Below, in pieces: positions 54,907 through 64,000 of a stretch of 64,000 nt of DNA. Origin of the DNA: Cycas panzhihuaensis (taxonomy: Eukaryota > Cycadophyta); assembly GCA_023213395.1 (NCBI GenBank), contig CM041465.1, forward strand, positions 221,967,741-222,031,740. The letters run 5' to 3'. The notes beneath the pieces are model-generated. The model saw nothing but the letters and a program-made list of their open reading frames with translations. It did no database searches and was not told where the DNA came from. The translations under genes and the position numbers were made by a program. Position 1 is the stretch's first letter, and each line of letters opens with the position of its first letter.

Positions 54907-55128
54907 TGTTGAAACAAACAAGAAGCAGAATGCAGAAGAATAGTTTTTCTTGCTTTCATTAGGAGACTTAGTCTTTATAAATATACATCATGGTTGTGAT
55001 TGTTACAACTTGATTTGTAACCGACTTTTCTAGAGATGACGTGTAATAATATCTACTGTCAGTTACTAAATGAGGATGTGCAACATTACCCCTTTTATGT
55101 ACTTCGGATAAAACATTATATCTTAATA
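54907..55128 (-). repeat. Copia-A 5' LTR
   Basis: 222 bp, plus strand TGTTGAAACAAAC...CTTAATA (terminal CA mutated to TA on the plus strand). A TATA-like TATATTTATA is present on the minus strand. Followed by GATCA. Confidence 0.92.
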
Positions 55129-55133
55129 GATCA

Positions 55134-58100
55134 AAGTCATATGTGTAGTTCCATGTGACTTGGTGCTGATTTTTGAAGAGGTTTAGGCAATTTTTGTCTC
55201 ATCAACCATCTTTTCCTACCTAGTGGTGGTCTCCTTGGTATAATTTTTCATCTAAGGAATCATTTCTCGGTGTCATCTATTCTGTTGGATTCTACATTGG
55301 ATTACCTTTGAAATGAGTATATATATGATATATTTTGGAGCCATATAGCTTGGGATTTTTATCTTAGAAGTTGATTGAAGGATTGTGGCGTATTTTACAA
55401 AATCTGATTATCAACCATCGAACGATTAAAACTTGGCCATCGGTTGTTTGATTTAAGTGTTTCCTTTTTTGGTTTCATGTTGTTTTTCATGTTCTTCGTA
55501 TTTGTATGTAGAGTATTTCATCACTCAAAAATGCATCAACCAAAAACACAAATGCATGTTGGAACCATTGACCATCACATTGAGTGAAAAATATGCCTTC
55601 AAATTCACAAATGGTGAACCCGCAAACACTTTAATTTTCACTTAGTCCATTTTCAATGATTAAAAACTATAGCAAACCTTTGTTGAACAGGTTCATAGGA
55701 CCATACATTTTGAAGCCCACTAAATTCTCTTTCCAATGCAATTCTCAGTATCTAAAGTTATGATTCAAAATGTGATGATGTCTCATAAAAAATCGAGGTA
55801 GAGGTTGAAATTGATTTTGATACCTTTATACTTTAACTTTGGGTCATATGAATTTGTCATAAAACCACTTACTTGTTGGTTTTGAGCCCTGGGTACTTCA
55901 ATTAAAAATAAAATCCACTTTAATTTCAATTGACTTTGGGTTTTATAAATATACTGATGTCAAATGTTTACAAGCGACAACAAAATTTTCAAATTCGTTG
56001 GGTCTTTGACTTGACACTTAGTTTTTTATTTTGTCTTTGCATGAGCATTTATCGACTATAAATAAATGGCTTGCCTTTGCTCTGAGTGTCTTTGTCTTTG
56101 CACTTTGGTATCTGCCTCCTCTTCACCCTACTGATTGAAGTTTCTCTGTAACTTCTCACGTGAGCTCAGTGGTCTCAAAGTCATCTAGATGCCCACAAAC
56201 AGTTATATGTCTCTCAACTTATTTCCTCTAGTTGCAATTGGTGCTCATGAAGATCTCAACGGTGATTCAAGTTTCTCTGTTGCTCAATGATGACTTGGGT
56301 TTCTTAGTCTTATGGTCTACAACCTTCATGTATCTGTTTAACGTGATTCAACAAGACGTCTTCTAGTGGCTGGCTAGGTCTGCGTTGCTTGGGCATTTGA
56401 GTGCTTCTTCAACGTATGCAATGTTAGGCTTTTGTCTATTCGTAGCAATGTTTGTCCACTCTTGCAAGTCTTTGTTTCACATCTTTCTCTTCAAAGGATA
56501 TCTCATGGTAATCTGCTACCTCCAATGCATATGCACAAGGAATGACTACAATTTTATGTCTCAATGACCATGCGCAACAGATGTGATTTTTCACAAACAA
56601 ACAATCGCCCACAAACGTCTACGATAGTCCTCCTTCCATTTGGAATGAATGTAGTTCCTTCACTCAATCTTTGTAGTTTGTAATTCTAGCTCTATGTTTC
56701 ACCTTACTGGACTTGTGTTCCTTCTTCTTTTGCAACTTGGTCTAAAATTCGACCTTCCATTGTTCTCCTGTGGTTGCTCTACCTTTATGTTAGAGATATG
56801 TAAATCTCATGTGATGGGCTTTGTTTGTAACCCCCTACTCTTTGTGATTTGCATGCTGCTTTTCTTAGTTCTACATATAACAAATTCACCATAGAATTCA
56901 CTATAAAATATTTTTGTTCTAGCCTAGAGGGGTTTTCCAGCTGTGGATTTTAAACCTTCCTCAAAAATTGGTTAAACTTGATCAATGTTAGTTGGAATGC
57001 TAACTGTGTATAATTTCAAAATTGGTCTGCAACCTTTCTTTCTCCAATTAGCGGATAGTTTTGCTCTTTGACGAAGCTTAGGATTTGGACCTACACTCTT
57101 ATATTGTACAATAGAATTTTTTTAGCATTGGGTCTCTGTCTTTATATCAGAAATTGGGTTGCTTCAACCCTAACAACATTATATTCTCTTCCTCAATTGA
57201 AAATTTCTCTTGTTGGGCTAGTTTCCTGCAAACATTCCCTTGTAGCTTTAACATTGAAAATTGATCTCTTTATTTTCACCATTAGAATTAATCTGTAACA
57301 GGCGTTAATACACAACATGCTTGGAGATAGTTCCATATTTCAGATTTCTGAAAACCAAAAATTTTCTGAATAGAATTTAATTGAATAAAACTTGGTAGAA
57401 TGTGCAATTCATACTTTAAACACGAACTAATTTCGTTATGAGTTTTCTCCCTTTGAAATTTTTGCAATTGAATTTTCTGATAGTATGTAGCTTGGTGTAT
57501 GCATCCACTAGTAACATATAGCATTTATAAACTAAATTTTGAGCCAGCATGCAAGCTTGTTTTTCACTAGTTATTTGAGTTGTCTGTAGGGTTTGAGCCT
57601 TGTCTTTAATTCTATCGAAACCAAGAAGCAATTTTGGCCTTTGAATGGTCTATTTTTTGTGGCCCTCATATGTTTTCTCCATGCTTGAATCTGGTTCAAT
57701 ACATTTTACAATCACAAATTTACCTTTAACATCGAATATTATTTGCATCATATTGTCCTTCCATCACATTTTCTATCCTTGAGTTTTGAACCATGTATCT
57801 CCTTTTTTACAACATATTGGGCAATGAGTTTGTACGAGGGTTTCATAGACTTACTGAATGCATTGGGCGCTTATGCTGCTACCTGCAACTGATGTGCTCC
57901 ACCACCTTCATTCTTTAAATTGATTGGCCTATCAAACATATTCAAGACACTCGATATCCTTCCTGTCAATAACATTCCTCCATGGAATTCTGCTTTATGA
58001 GATTCCCTAAATGACACCAACAACACACCTCAGTCTACAAATTAATTCATAATATTATTGCAAAGAAAATGTTTATGTTCACTTCCAAGCTGAAGTGCTT

Positions 58101-58626
58101 CCTAATCAAAGTGGGGTTCCCATTTTAACAATATGTGATTGAAACCTCATACATGTTAAACTTGTAAATAGGCCATTGTTGCCTTACCATGCCCATAACC
58201 AATATGCTATTGAGTGGCCATGCATTGTAAATAGGCCATTGTTTATATTCACTTCCAAGCTAAAGTGCTTCCTAATCAAAGTGGGGTTCCCCTTTTAACA
58301 ATATGTCATTGAGACTTCATACCTTAACATGCCCATAACCAACTCACACACCTTGTGAGACTTTGTCCATGCTTGCCCAAATTTCATCAAACAACAGTTA
58401 TTCATGTCTTCCAACTCAAACAAATTCCAACAATTGATGCTTACCTTCACATTTGAATACATACTGTATGATTGTCTTTCGTTAAAATTCTTTCACTTTG
58501 TTCTCCACTAATGTTCATCACAATTGTTGCCATTTTTGGATTCTCTACAATTAGTGTGTCCTTTAGAATTGGTCTAAAATAAGAATCCTCTTGTCAACTT
58601 TGCATTATAGACCTATAGCTTGTTTC
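55134..58626. other. Undefined DNA between Copia-A and Copia-E
   Basis: About 3.5 kb, the continuation of whatever Copia-A inserted into. No frame over 85 codons and no recognised protein. Weak minus-strand coding texture at 57700-58000 is not identifiable. It contains the 58070-58350 duplication. Confidence 0.5.
58070..58350. repeat. Direct duplication, 170-bp offset
   Basis: TTCACTTCCAAGCT(G/A)AAGTG and CTAATCAAAGTGGGGTTCCC recur at 58071 and 58241. The second copy lacks about 30 bp around TGTAAATAGGCCATTG, which also occurs twice, and ends with the shared CATGCCCATAACCAA. Confidence 0.85.
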
Positions 58627-58837
58627 TGTAGAAAAACAGAAATGAAGGAGGAATTTTCTCTGTTTCTTTATTGATGATTCTTTGTCTATATATACAGTTA
58701 TAAAGAAGGTACAAATGACAACCGCTCAACAAGATGATGCCACTTGTCACTTTGTGAGAGAAAGGGGGAGAGGTACAAGACCCTTACAAAACATTATGTC
58801 ATGTGCTATAGCCCTAGATAAAACATTACCTTTTACA
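58627..58837 (-). repeat. Copia-E 3' LTR
   Basis: Plus strand TGTAGAAAAACAG...CTTTTACA, about 211 bp. The outer limit is less certain because a second TG lies 6 nt upstream. The minus-strand purine tract AAGAGGGGA is adjacent, within the GATAAAACATTA / TAATGTTTTATC hairpin (58817-58828, 58846-58857). Confidence 0.8.
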
Positions 58838-58964
58838 TCCCCTCTTAATGTTTTATCTACCTTAATCCCAATAGATTTCTGAAGACAATGAATTTTTCTC
58901 TACCAAGAGATTCAGTGAGAACATCAATAGTTTGATTCCCTGAAGAACAATGTTGAAGCTCGAT

Positions 58965-60391
58965 TTATCTGTTCTGTACTTTTTCTCTGATGAAATGATG
59001 GTGTACCTCTATATGTTTTGTTCTAGCGTGCAGTATTGGATTTTTTATCATTTTTATTGTACTTTGATTATCACAAAATATTTGAGTTGGCATTGTTTGC
59101 TCTTCTCCTAGATCTTTCAGGAGTTGTCTGATCCATACTTCTTTGCATGCTGCATTGACTGCTGACTTGTATTCTGCTTCTGTTGAGGACAATGCAACAA
59201 TGTGTTGCTTTTTACTGCTCCAAGAGATCAAGGATCTTTCTAGGAAGAAACTGTATCTTGGTGTCGATTTTCTATCTGTTCTGTCTCCAGCCCAATCAGA
59301 GTCACAAAAGCCGGTCAATTGTATATTGTTCTCCTTGTCATATCTTAAGCCAAGATTCATGGTTCTTTTTAGATATCGTAAAATTCTCTTTGCAGCATTC
59401 CAGTGAGGAATTTTGGGACTTTCCATGAACACGAGATTATCCCAAAGACATATGAAATGTCTGGACGTGTGGCTGTGAGATAAATTAGGCTTTCAACTAA
59501 TTGTCTGTATATTGTTGCATCAACAGGATGTGCTTCTTGTTCTGCATTCAGCACTAACCCGATTTCCATTGGTGTGCTGACACTATTGTAACCTTCCATT
59601 TTAAACTTGCTTAACAAGTTTTTGATATATCTGGTTTGTGAAAGAGTAGTAAAAAGATCGTTCTGTTCTACTTCTATTCCAAGGTAGTAGTGCAACATTC
59701 CGAGATCTATCATTTCAAAAACCTTTTCAAACCTACTTTTAATGAATGTTATTGAATTTTTGTCGCCTCCAGTAATCAGCATGTCATCTACATATACCAC
59801 TATGATAGAGATTAAACCTTGATTTCCTTTTACATACAAACTATGATCTGATTCGCATCGATGGAAGCCATTTTGAGCTAAATATGAGTCCAATTTAGCG
59901 TACCAGGCTCTTGGTCCTTCTTTGAGTCCATACAATGCCTTTCTTAATTTACAGACCATATTTTCTTGACCTGGTTTTATGTATCCTTCTGGCTGATACA
60001 TATACACTTCTTCTTGTAGATCTCCATTTAAGGATGCACTTTTAACGTCCATTTGATAAATCTTCCAACCCTTTTGGGTAGCAAGAGCAATCACTGTTCT
60101 CATTGTATTCAGTTTGGCTACTACTGAGAATGTTTCTTCATAGTCGATTCTGGCTGTTTGTGTGTAACCTTTTGCTACCAGTCTTGCCTTGTATTTCTCA
60201 ACTTCTCCGTTTGGTTTTTCCTTTATTTTGTATACCCATTTACAATTTACAATGGGTTTATCTTCAGGAGCCAAGACCAGATCCCATGTTCTGTTCCTGT
60301 GTATGACTTCAATTTCTATGTCCATTGCTACTTTCCAGCTTTGAGAACTGCTTGCTTCTTCATAAGAACTTGGTTCGACAGAGCAGATCAA
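58965..60391 (-). pseudogene. Copia-E reverse transcriptase and RNase H
   Basis: 60391-59369 (340 codons): MDIEIEVIHRNRTWDLV, KYKARLVAKGYTQ, YQMDVKSASLNGDLQEEVYM, KALYGLKEGPRAWYAKLD, the catalytic VVYVDDMLITGG and YRQLVESLIYLTATR. The frame shifts near 59400 into 59432-58965, the RNase H: GFCDSDWAGDRTDRKST (catalytic Asp), VALSSTEAEYKSAVNAACKE, FCDNQSTI and KHIEVHHHFIREKV. Catalytic residues are kept, and only the one shift separates the two frames. Confidence 0.92.
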
Positions 60392-60445
60392 GGCTTGTGG
60401 TTTCTGAGATCTGGTTCGATGTTAAAAAATTTTTCCTTTTGATTC

Positions 60446-61752
60446 CTAAAGGGTTTTGAGATACCACCTTGGTACTCTTTTTGAGGAACATTCTTGTAAT
60501 GATTTGACTTTTTCATCTTCGGAATTGGAACTGCTACTTTGTTGTGTATCCGATCGATCTTTGGAACCACTGGTTTGTTGTTTGTCTGGAAATGTGTCCT
60601 CTGAGATGTCAACTTTTGCCTCAATACTTTCAAAAGTAATGTCTGACTTATCTTCCAACTGAGCAGAATGTAAATTTTGATTGTCTTCATCAATTTCTTG
60701 AGGTATTGTGTCAACACATTCTTTCTTTTCATCAAAGATTACATCCCTACTCACATAAAGTTTGTTTGTTTTTGGATCGAGACATCTGTATGCTTTTGAG
60801 CGACTACTGTACCCAACCATTATACATTCTATGCTTTTATTATCCAACTTAATCATTTTCTTGTCAGGAATGTGAACATAGGCCTTACAACCGAAGACTT
60901 TTAAATGACTTACATTGGGCTTATGTCCTATCCAAGCTTCTTCAGGCGTTATGTTGTCCAGTGATTGAGTTGGACTTCTATTGATTAAATATACAACTGT
61001 GTTTACAACTTCTACCCAATATTTCTTTGCTATTTCTCTGTTGTTTAGCATGCATCGTGCCATTTTTACAATTGTTCTGTTCATCCTTTCTGCAATTCCA
61101 TTGGATTGAGGTGTATAAGGGGTTGTAAATTGTCTTCGAATTCCATGTATTTTACAAAAATGGAGGAAATCATTAGATGCAAATTCTCCTCCTCTATCTG
61201 AACGAATACATTTGATTTTTTGACCGCTTTCCAATTCATTTTCAGCCTTGAATTCTTTGAAGTAGCTAAGTGCTTCTGATTCACTAGAAAGGAAATACAC
61301 CTAGGTTTTTCTGGAGAAATCATCAATGATAGTTAAGAAGTACCTTGCTCCATTTGTTGAGATTGGCGTGAATGGGCCACATAGATCAGTGTGTATCAAT
61401 TCCAGCTTATTTTGCGCATGCCATGTGCTTTTTGAAAATGGAATCCTGTGTTGTTTTCCCATCATGCAACCTTTACATACAAAGTGGTTGAAAGAAATAT
61501 CTGGTAAGCCATTCACCATCTTGTGTTTCTTTAATTTTCCTAGCCTATCATGGGAGATATGACCATACTTCAAATGCCACATTTCATTAGTATCAGTGTT
61601 GTTTACAGCGAAAGCTTTTACATCAGAGAGCATTTTTGTGGGGCCTTTATCAGGCAGTACAGGAGTGGAGAGAAGTTTATACAACCTATTGCATTTTTCT
61701 CCCTTGGCTATCACAATGTTGTTCTTTTTCATATCAAGTATGTAACAATAAC
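60446..61752 (-). pseudogene. Copia-E integrase with pre-integrase domain
   Basis: 61752 to 61301: YCYILDMKKNN, MWHLKYGHISHDRLGKL and CKGCMMGKQH (zinc head), then IHTDLCGPF (first catalytic Asp). After a stop, 61300-60446 has D35 (IRSDRGGEF) and E71 (GIAERMNRT), D-35-E, then the C-terminal KYWVEVVNTVVYLINRSPTQ and RCLDPKTNKLYVSRDVIFDE and a Ser/Gln-rich linker. The TAG at about 61301 is the only break in integrase. Copia-F cuts the protease end. Confidence 0.92.
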
Positions 61753-61970
61753 TGTTGAAAAACCAGAGCAAAAAGTTGACAGAGGAAAGAATGTACGTGC
61801 TTCTATTGAGATTCAATATGCTTAAATACACAAGACTTATGTGATGGTTACAACCTACTAATGTAACCGATCACTCAGATTCTGCCAAGTGGCATGATCT
61901 CATGAGTACATTTATGGGTGGGTCTAACATGACCCCCTTTCTATCCTAGATAAAACATTATATCTCAACA
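61753..61970 (-). repeat. Copia-F 3' LTR
   Basis: 218 bp, plus strand TGTTGAAAAACCAG...ATCTCAACA. The minus-strand purine tract AAGAGGGGG and the same 12-bp inverted repeat (61949-61960, 61979-61990) mark the junction. Confidence 0.9.
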
Positions 61971-63222
61971 CCCCCTCTTAATGTTTTATCTCTAAAAGTC
62001 CAATCTTGTCTCTCAAATATCTAAGCCTTTCCCTCCCAAGAGGTTTTGTCAGAAGATCTGCAACTTGTTCAGATGTCCAAAGATTCTAAATCTATCTCTT
62101 TGTTTTGCACTTTTTCTCTTATAAAGTGATGATGGACTTCAATATGTTTTGTTCTTGCATGCAGAATTGGATTTTTGGTTAGCTTGATGGCACTTTGGTT
62201 GTCACACTTTAGAGAAATTGCTTCTTCTCATTGCTGATTCAAATCAAGCAGAGTTGTCTTAACCGATGGCTTCACAAAGTTGTCGATGTGGTCGCTTTAT
62301 ATTCACTCAGAGAGGAGAGAGCCACTGTTGCTTGTTTCTTACTGCACCATGAGATTGCTGAGGCTCCTAAGAAGAAACAATATCCACTTGTGGATTTCCT
62401 TTGTTCTTTGTCGCCGCCTACCGAGTCGCAATACCCTGTTATTTTGATTGGATGCCCCCTTGAATACACTAATTTGAGATATGTTGTTTCTTTTAGATAT
62501 CTCAGAATTCTTTTTGCGGCTTGTCAGTGTCTCAGCTTTGGGTTCTGCATATATCTTGATATTAGTCCTACTGAGTAGGATATGTTTGCCCGTAGTCGCC
62601 GATAAATCGACTTCCAATCATTTGCTGCATGTGGTAACATCTGCATCTTTTTCCATACTATCTACTGTCAGATCGCAATTTGTTTCCATGGGGGTGGTGC
62701 ATGGATTGCAATTCTCCATTTGGAATCGAACAAGCAGATTTTTGATGTAGTTGCTTTGGGACAAAGTTATGTAGTTTTGGTGTTGACCTATCTCCATCCC
62801 AAGTAATAATTTAGTGACCCCAAATCATCATTTCAAATTTCTTGAAGTTGACTTTTGATCCACTTGATTCCTTCTACATCATTCCCGAAGAAGCATATCA
62901 TCCACATAAACAACAATTATTGTTATCTTGTTGTTTGTTTTCCTTATGTACAGACTGGAGTCTCATACATAATCGAATAAACTTATTTTCTTCAAGAAAG
63001 TGATCTAGTTTTGCATACCAGGCACGCGGTGCTTGTTTTAGACCATACAAAGCCTTTTTCAATTTGCAGACTAGATTTTCTTTTCCTTGTTCTGCATATC
63101 CATCTGGTTGTTGCATATAAACCTCTTCTTCTAGTTCACCATTTAGGAATGCACTCTTTACATCCATCTGAGAGATTCCCCAACCTTGGGCAGCAGCCAA
63201 GGCTATTACTGTCCTTACTGTG
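61971..63222 (-). pseudogene. Copia-F RNase H and reverse transcriptase (partial)
   Basis: 63200-62898: QMDVKSAFLNGELEEEVYMQ, KKALYGLKQAPRAWYAKLDH, then a shifted piece around the catalytic site near 62900 (VYVDDM-like in another frame). 62617-62272 contains RNase H pieces (ITGYCDS, STSGYCFFLGASAISW, ATVALSS). Several frame changes. RNase H tail and 3' UTR lie at 62230-61991. Confidence 0.85.
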
Positions 63223-63520
63223 TGAAAAGGGTTAATGACATAAGGTCATTACATTAGTTGATTATTTCGAAAAAGGGTCTTAAGTGAACTTTAAATTAGA
63301 TCACTTAAGTGAAATGCACTTTTATGTGCATTATGTGTAATTTCATTTCACCTAACCCAAATGCTCCCTCTCTCAATATAAAAGTAAAGCTCAATGGAGG
63401 AGATTCATTCTTTACCTCCCCATTTTGTGAGAGCTACTTTCTTTCTCTCAAGTCTCTCTTGCTCCCATGTTTGCCTTTGTGTTTAGTGCATGGAGATGAA
63501 GGATAGATCCACTCTTTTCA
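63223..63520 (+). repeat. Copia-G 5' LTR
   Basis: TGAAAAGGGTTAATGACATA...CTCTTTTCA; same length as both Copia-2 LTRs. Confidence 0.93.
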
Positions 63521-63522
63521 TG

Positions 63523-63534
63523 TGGTATCAGAGC
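63523..63534 (+). other. Copia-G primer-binding site
   Basis: TGGTATCAGAGC, a perfect iMet-type site 2 nt after the LTR. Confidence 0.93.
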
Positions 63535-64000
63535 TTGCTTCCTTCATATTCCCCACTTGCACTTGCAATGGAGCCATCACTTCCTTCTCCCCCACGATCC
63601 ATGTGGTGAAGGAGATTGTGAAAGTGAATTTAGAAATATTTTCAAGTTATTATGATAGCATATTTTGTATTGTTTTCCTTTCCTTTCTCTTTGTGGTTTG
63701 GAAGCATAATACAAGGAGTTGTAAGGCCCAAGGATTCCAATCCTTTGTCGGCCATTCATGCTATCCCATTCTTCTTTTCTTTTCCCTTTTGTCCATTTAA
63801 CAAGGGAAATGTCGCCAAAATTTTTCCAAAGATTTAGAAGAATGATTGTAAGGAGTTTTACCCATTTTTTAAAGAATTTTGAGCCATTTAAAATATCTAT
63901 CATTGTATGCTCTCACCTTGCCCATATTGGGATCCCGTGATCAAAAATGATGGAAATTTCATATGGTATCATGTGTTAATGAGAGATTAGAAACCGAAAT

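Larger units (their letters stand above)
28678..55128 (-). mobile_element. Copia-A: nested Ty1/copia element with four internal insertions
   Basis: Bounded by LTRs 28678-28938 and 54907-55128 and by an exact 5-bp duplication GATCA (28673-28677 and 55129-55133). Minus-strand order is 5' LTR, PBS, leader, gag, protease, integrase, RT, RNase H, PPT, 3' LTR. Its own DNA is 28678-30497, 34170-34391, 34944-35103, 45605-47827 and 54264-55128, about 5.3 kb in total. The gaps are Gypsy-C, the TRIM, Gypsy-B and Copia-D. Reading across each gap restores collinear Copia protein text. Confidence 0.93.
58627..64000 (-). mobile_element. Copia-E: Ty1/copia element, minus strand, running off the right edge
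   Basis: 3' LTR 58627-58837, then RNase H, RT, integrase and protease text up to 61752, where Copia-F interrupts it. Its gag, PBS and 5' LTR must lie beyond the window. RT and integrase are long open frames, so it is the best-preserved Copia here, though not intact (stop at about 61301, shift at about 59400). Confidence 0.9.
61753..64000 (-). mobile_element. Copia-F: Ty1/copia element inserted in Copia-E, running off the right edge
   Basis: 3' LTR 61753-61970, then minus-strand RNase H and RT up to 63222, where Copia-G interrupts it. The left flank ATAAC (61748-61752) is one half of the expected duplication; the other lies outside the window. Confidence 0.88.
63223..64000 (+). mobile_element. 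Copia-G: 5' end of a Copia element of the Copia-2 family
   Basis: 5' LTR 63223-63520 (298 bp), canonical PBS, and 466 bp of leader matching Copia-2 3897-4370 nearly base for base. The rest is outside the window. The left flank is CTGTG (63218-63222). It is inserted in Copia-F RT, plus orientation. Confidence 0.92.

Noticed and set aside
56385-57298. Several 60-76-codon plus-strand ORFs
   Set aside because: Hydrophobic low-complexity frames in AT-rich DNA without motifs.
1-64000. tRNA, rRNA, CRISPR or bacterial operon features
   Set aside because: None seen; TGGTATCAGAGC-like strings are primer-binding sites, not tRNA genes.

Overview
The window is plant nuclear DNA from a large, repeat-rich genome. 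It is AT-rich and holds nested LTR retrotransposons of the Ty1/copia and Ty3/gypsy superfamilies; most carry the plant initiator-Met primer-binding site (TGGTATCAGAGC or a variant) and 5-bp target-site duplications. There is no operon, bacterial signal, CRISPR array, or rRNA or tRNA gene that I can recognise. A gymnosperm or another very large seed-plant genome is my best guess, from the nesting depth and from one plausible gene exon followed by more than 40 kb of transposons. That is inference.

Layout. (1) 1-14039: a decayed Copia element on the minus strand (Copia-1, 3' end outside the window), split by a 7.55 kb plus-strand member of a related family (Copia-2, 3585-11138). (2) 14040-27700: low-copy DNA. 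It holds a hairpin, a CpG-dense island, two unrecognised gene remnants, minisatellites, and a plausible first coding exon (21597-21788) with a short uORF and a clean splice donor. (3) 27702-28677: an old short LTR with PBS and a gag-like scrap. (4) 28678-55128: Copia-A on the minus strand, bounded by a perfect GATCA duplication. It originally measured about 5.3 kb and was inflated to 26 kb by four insertions: Gypsy-C (30498-34169, a chromovirus missing its 5' half), a three-LTR TRIM (34392-34943, TSD GTTTT), Gypsy-B (35104-45604, TSD TACCC) and Copia-D (47828-54263, TSD TCGTA). (5) 55129-58626: undefined DNA with one 170-bp duplication. (6) 58627-64000: Copia-E (minus), interrupted by Copia-F (minus), itself interrupted by Copia-G (plus, same family as Copia-2). 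All three run off the right edge.

How it works together. Each autonomous element encodes, or once encoded, Gag with CCHC knuckles, aspartic protease, integrase, reverse transcriptase and RNase H. Copia order is PR-IN-RT-RH; Gypsy order is PR-RT-RH-IN. Stops, frameshifts and lost catalytic residues show that every complete element here is now defective. The TRIM has no coding capacity and must have used enzymes from elsewhere.

Most worth a second look: Gypsy-B has gag-like modules between protease and RT, a tandem array of about 65 bp between integrase and an accessory ORF, that ORF itself (basic/coiled-coil, no membrane segment), and LTRs extremely dense in GTAC. Three Copia families share an identical 12-bp inverted repeat enclosing the polypurine tract at the 3' LTR junction. 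The TRIM is a perfect example of a shared-LTR tandem.
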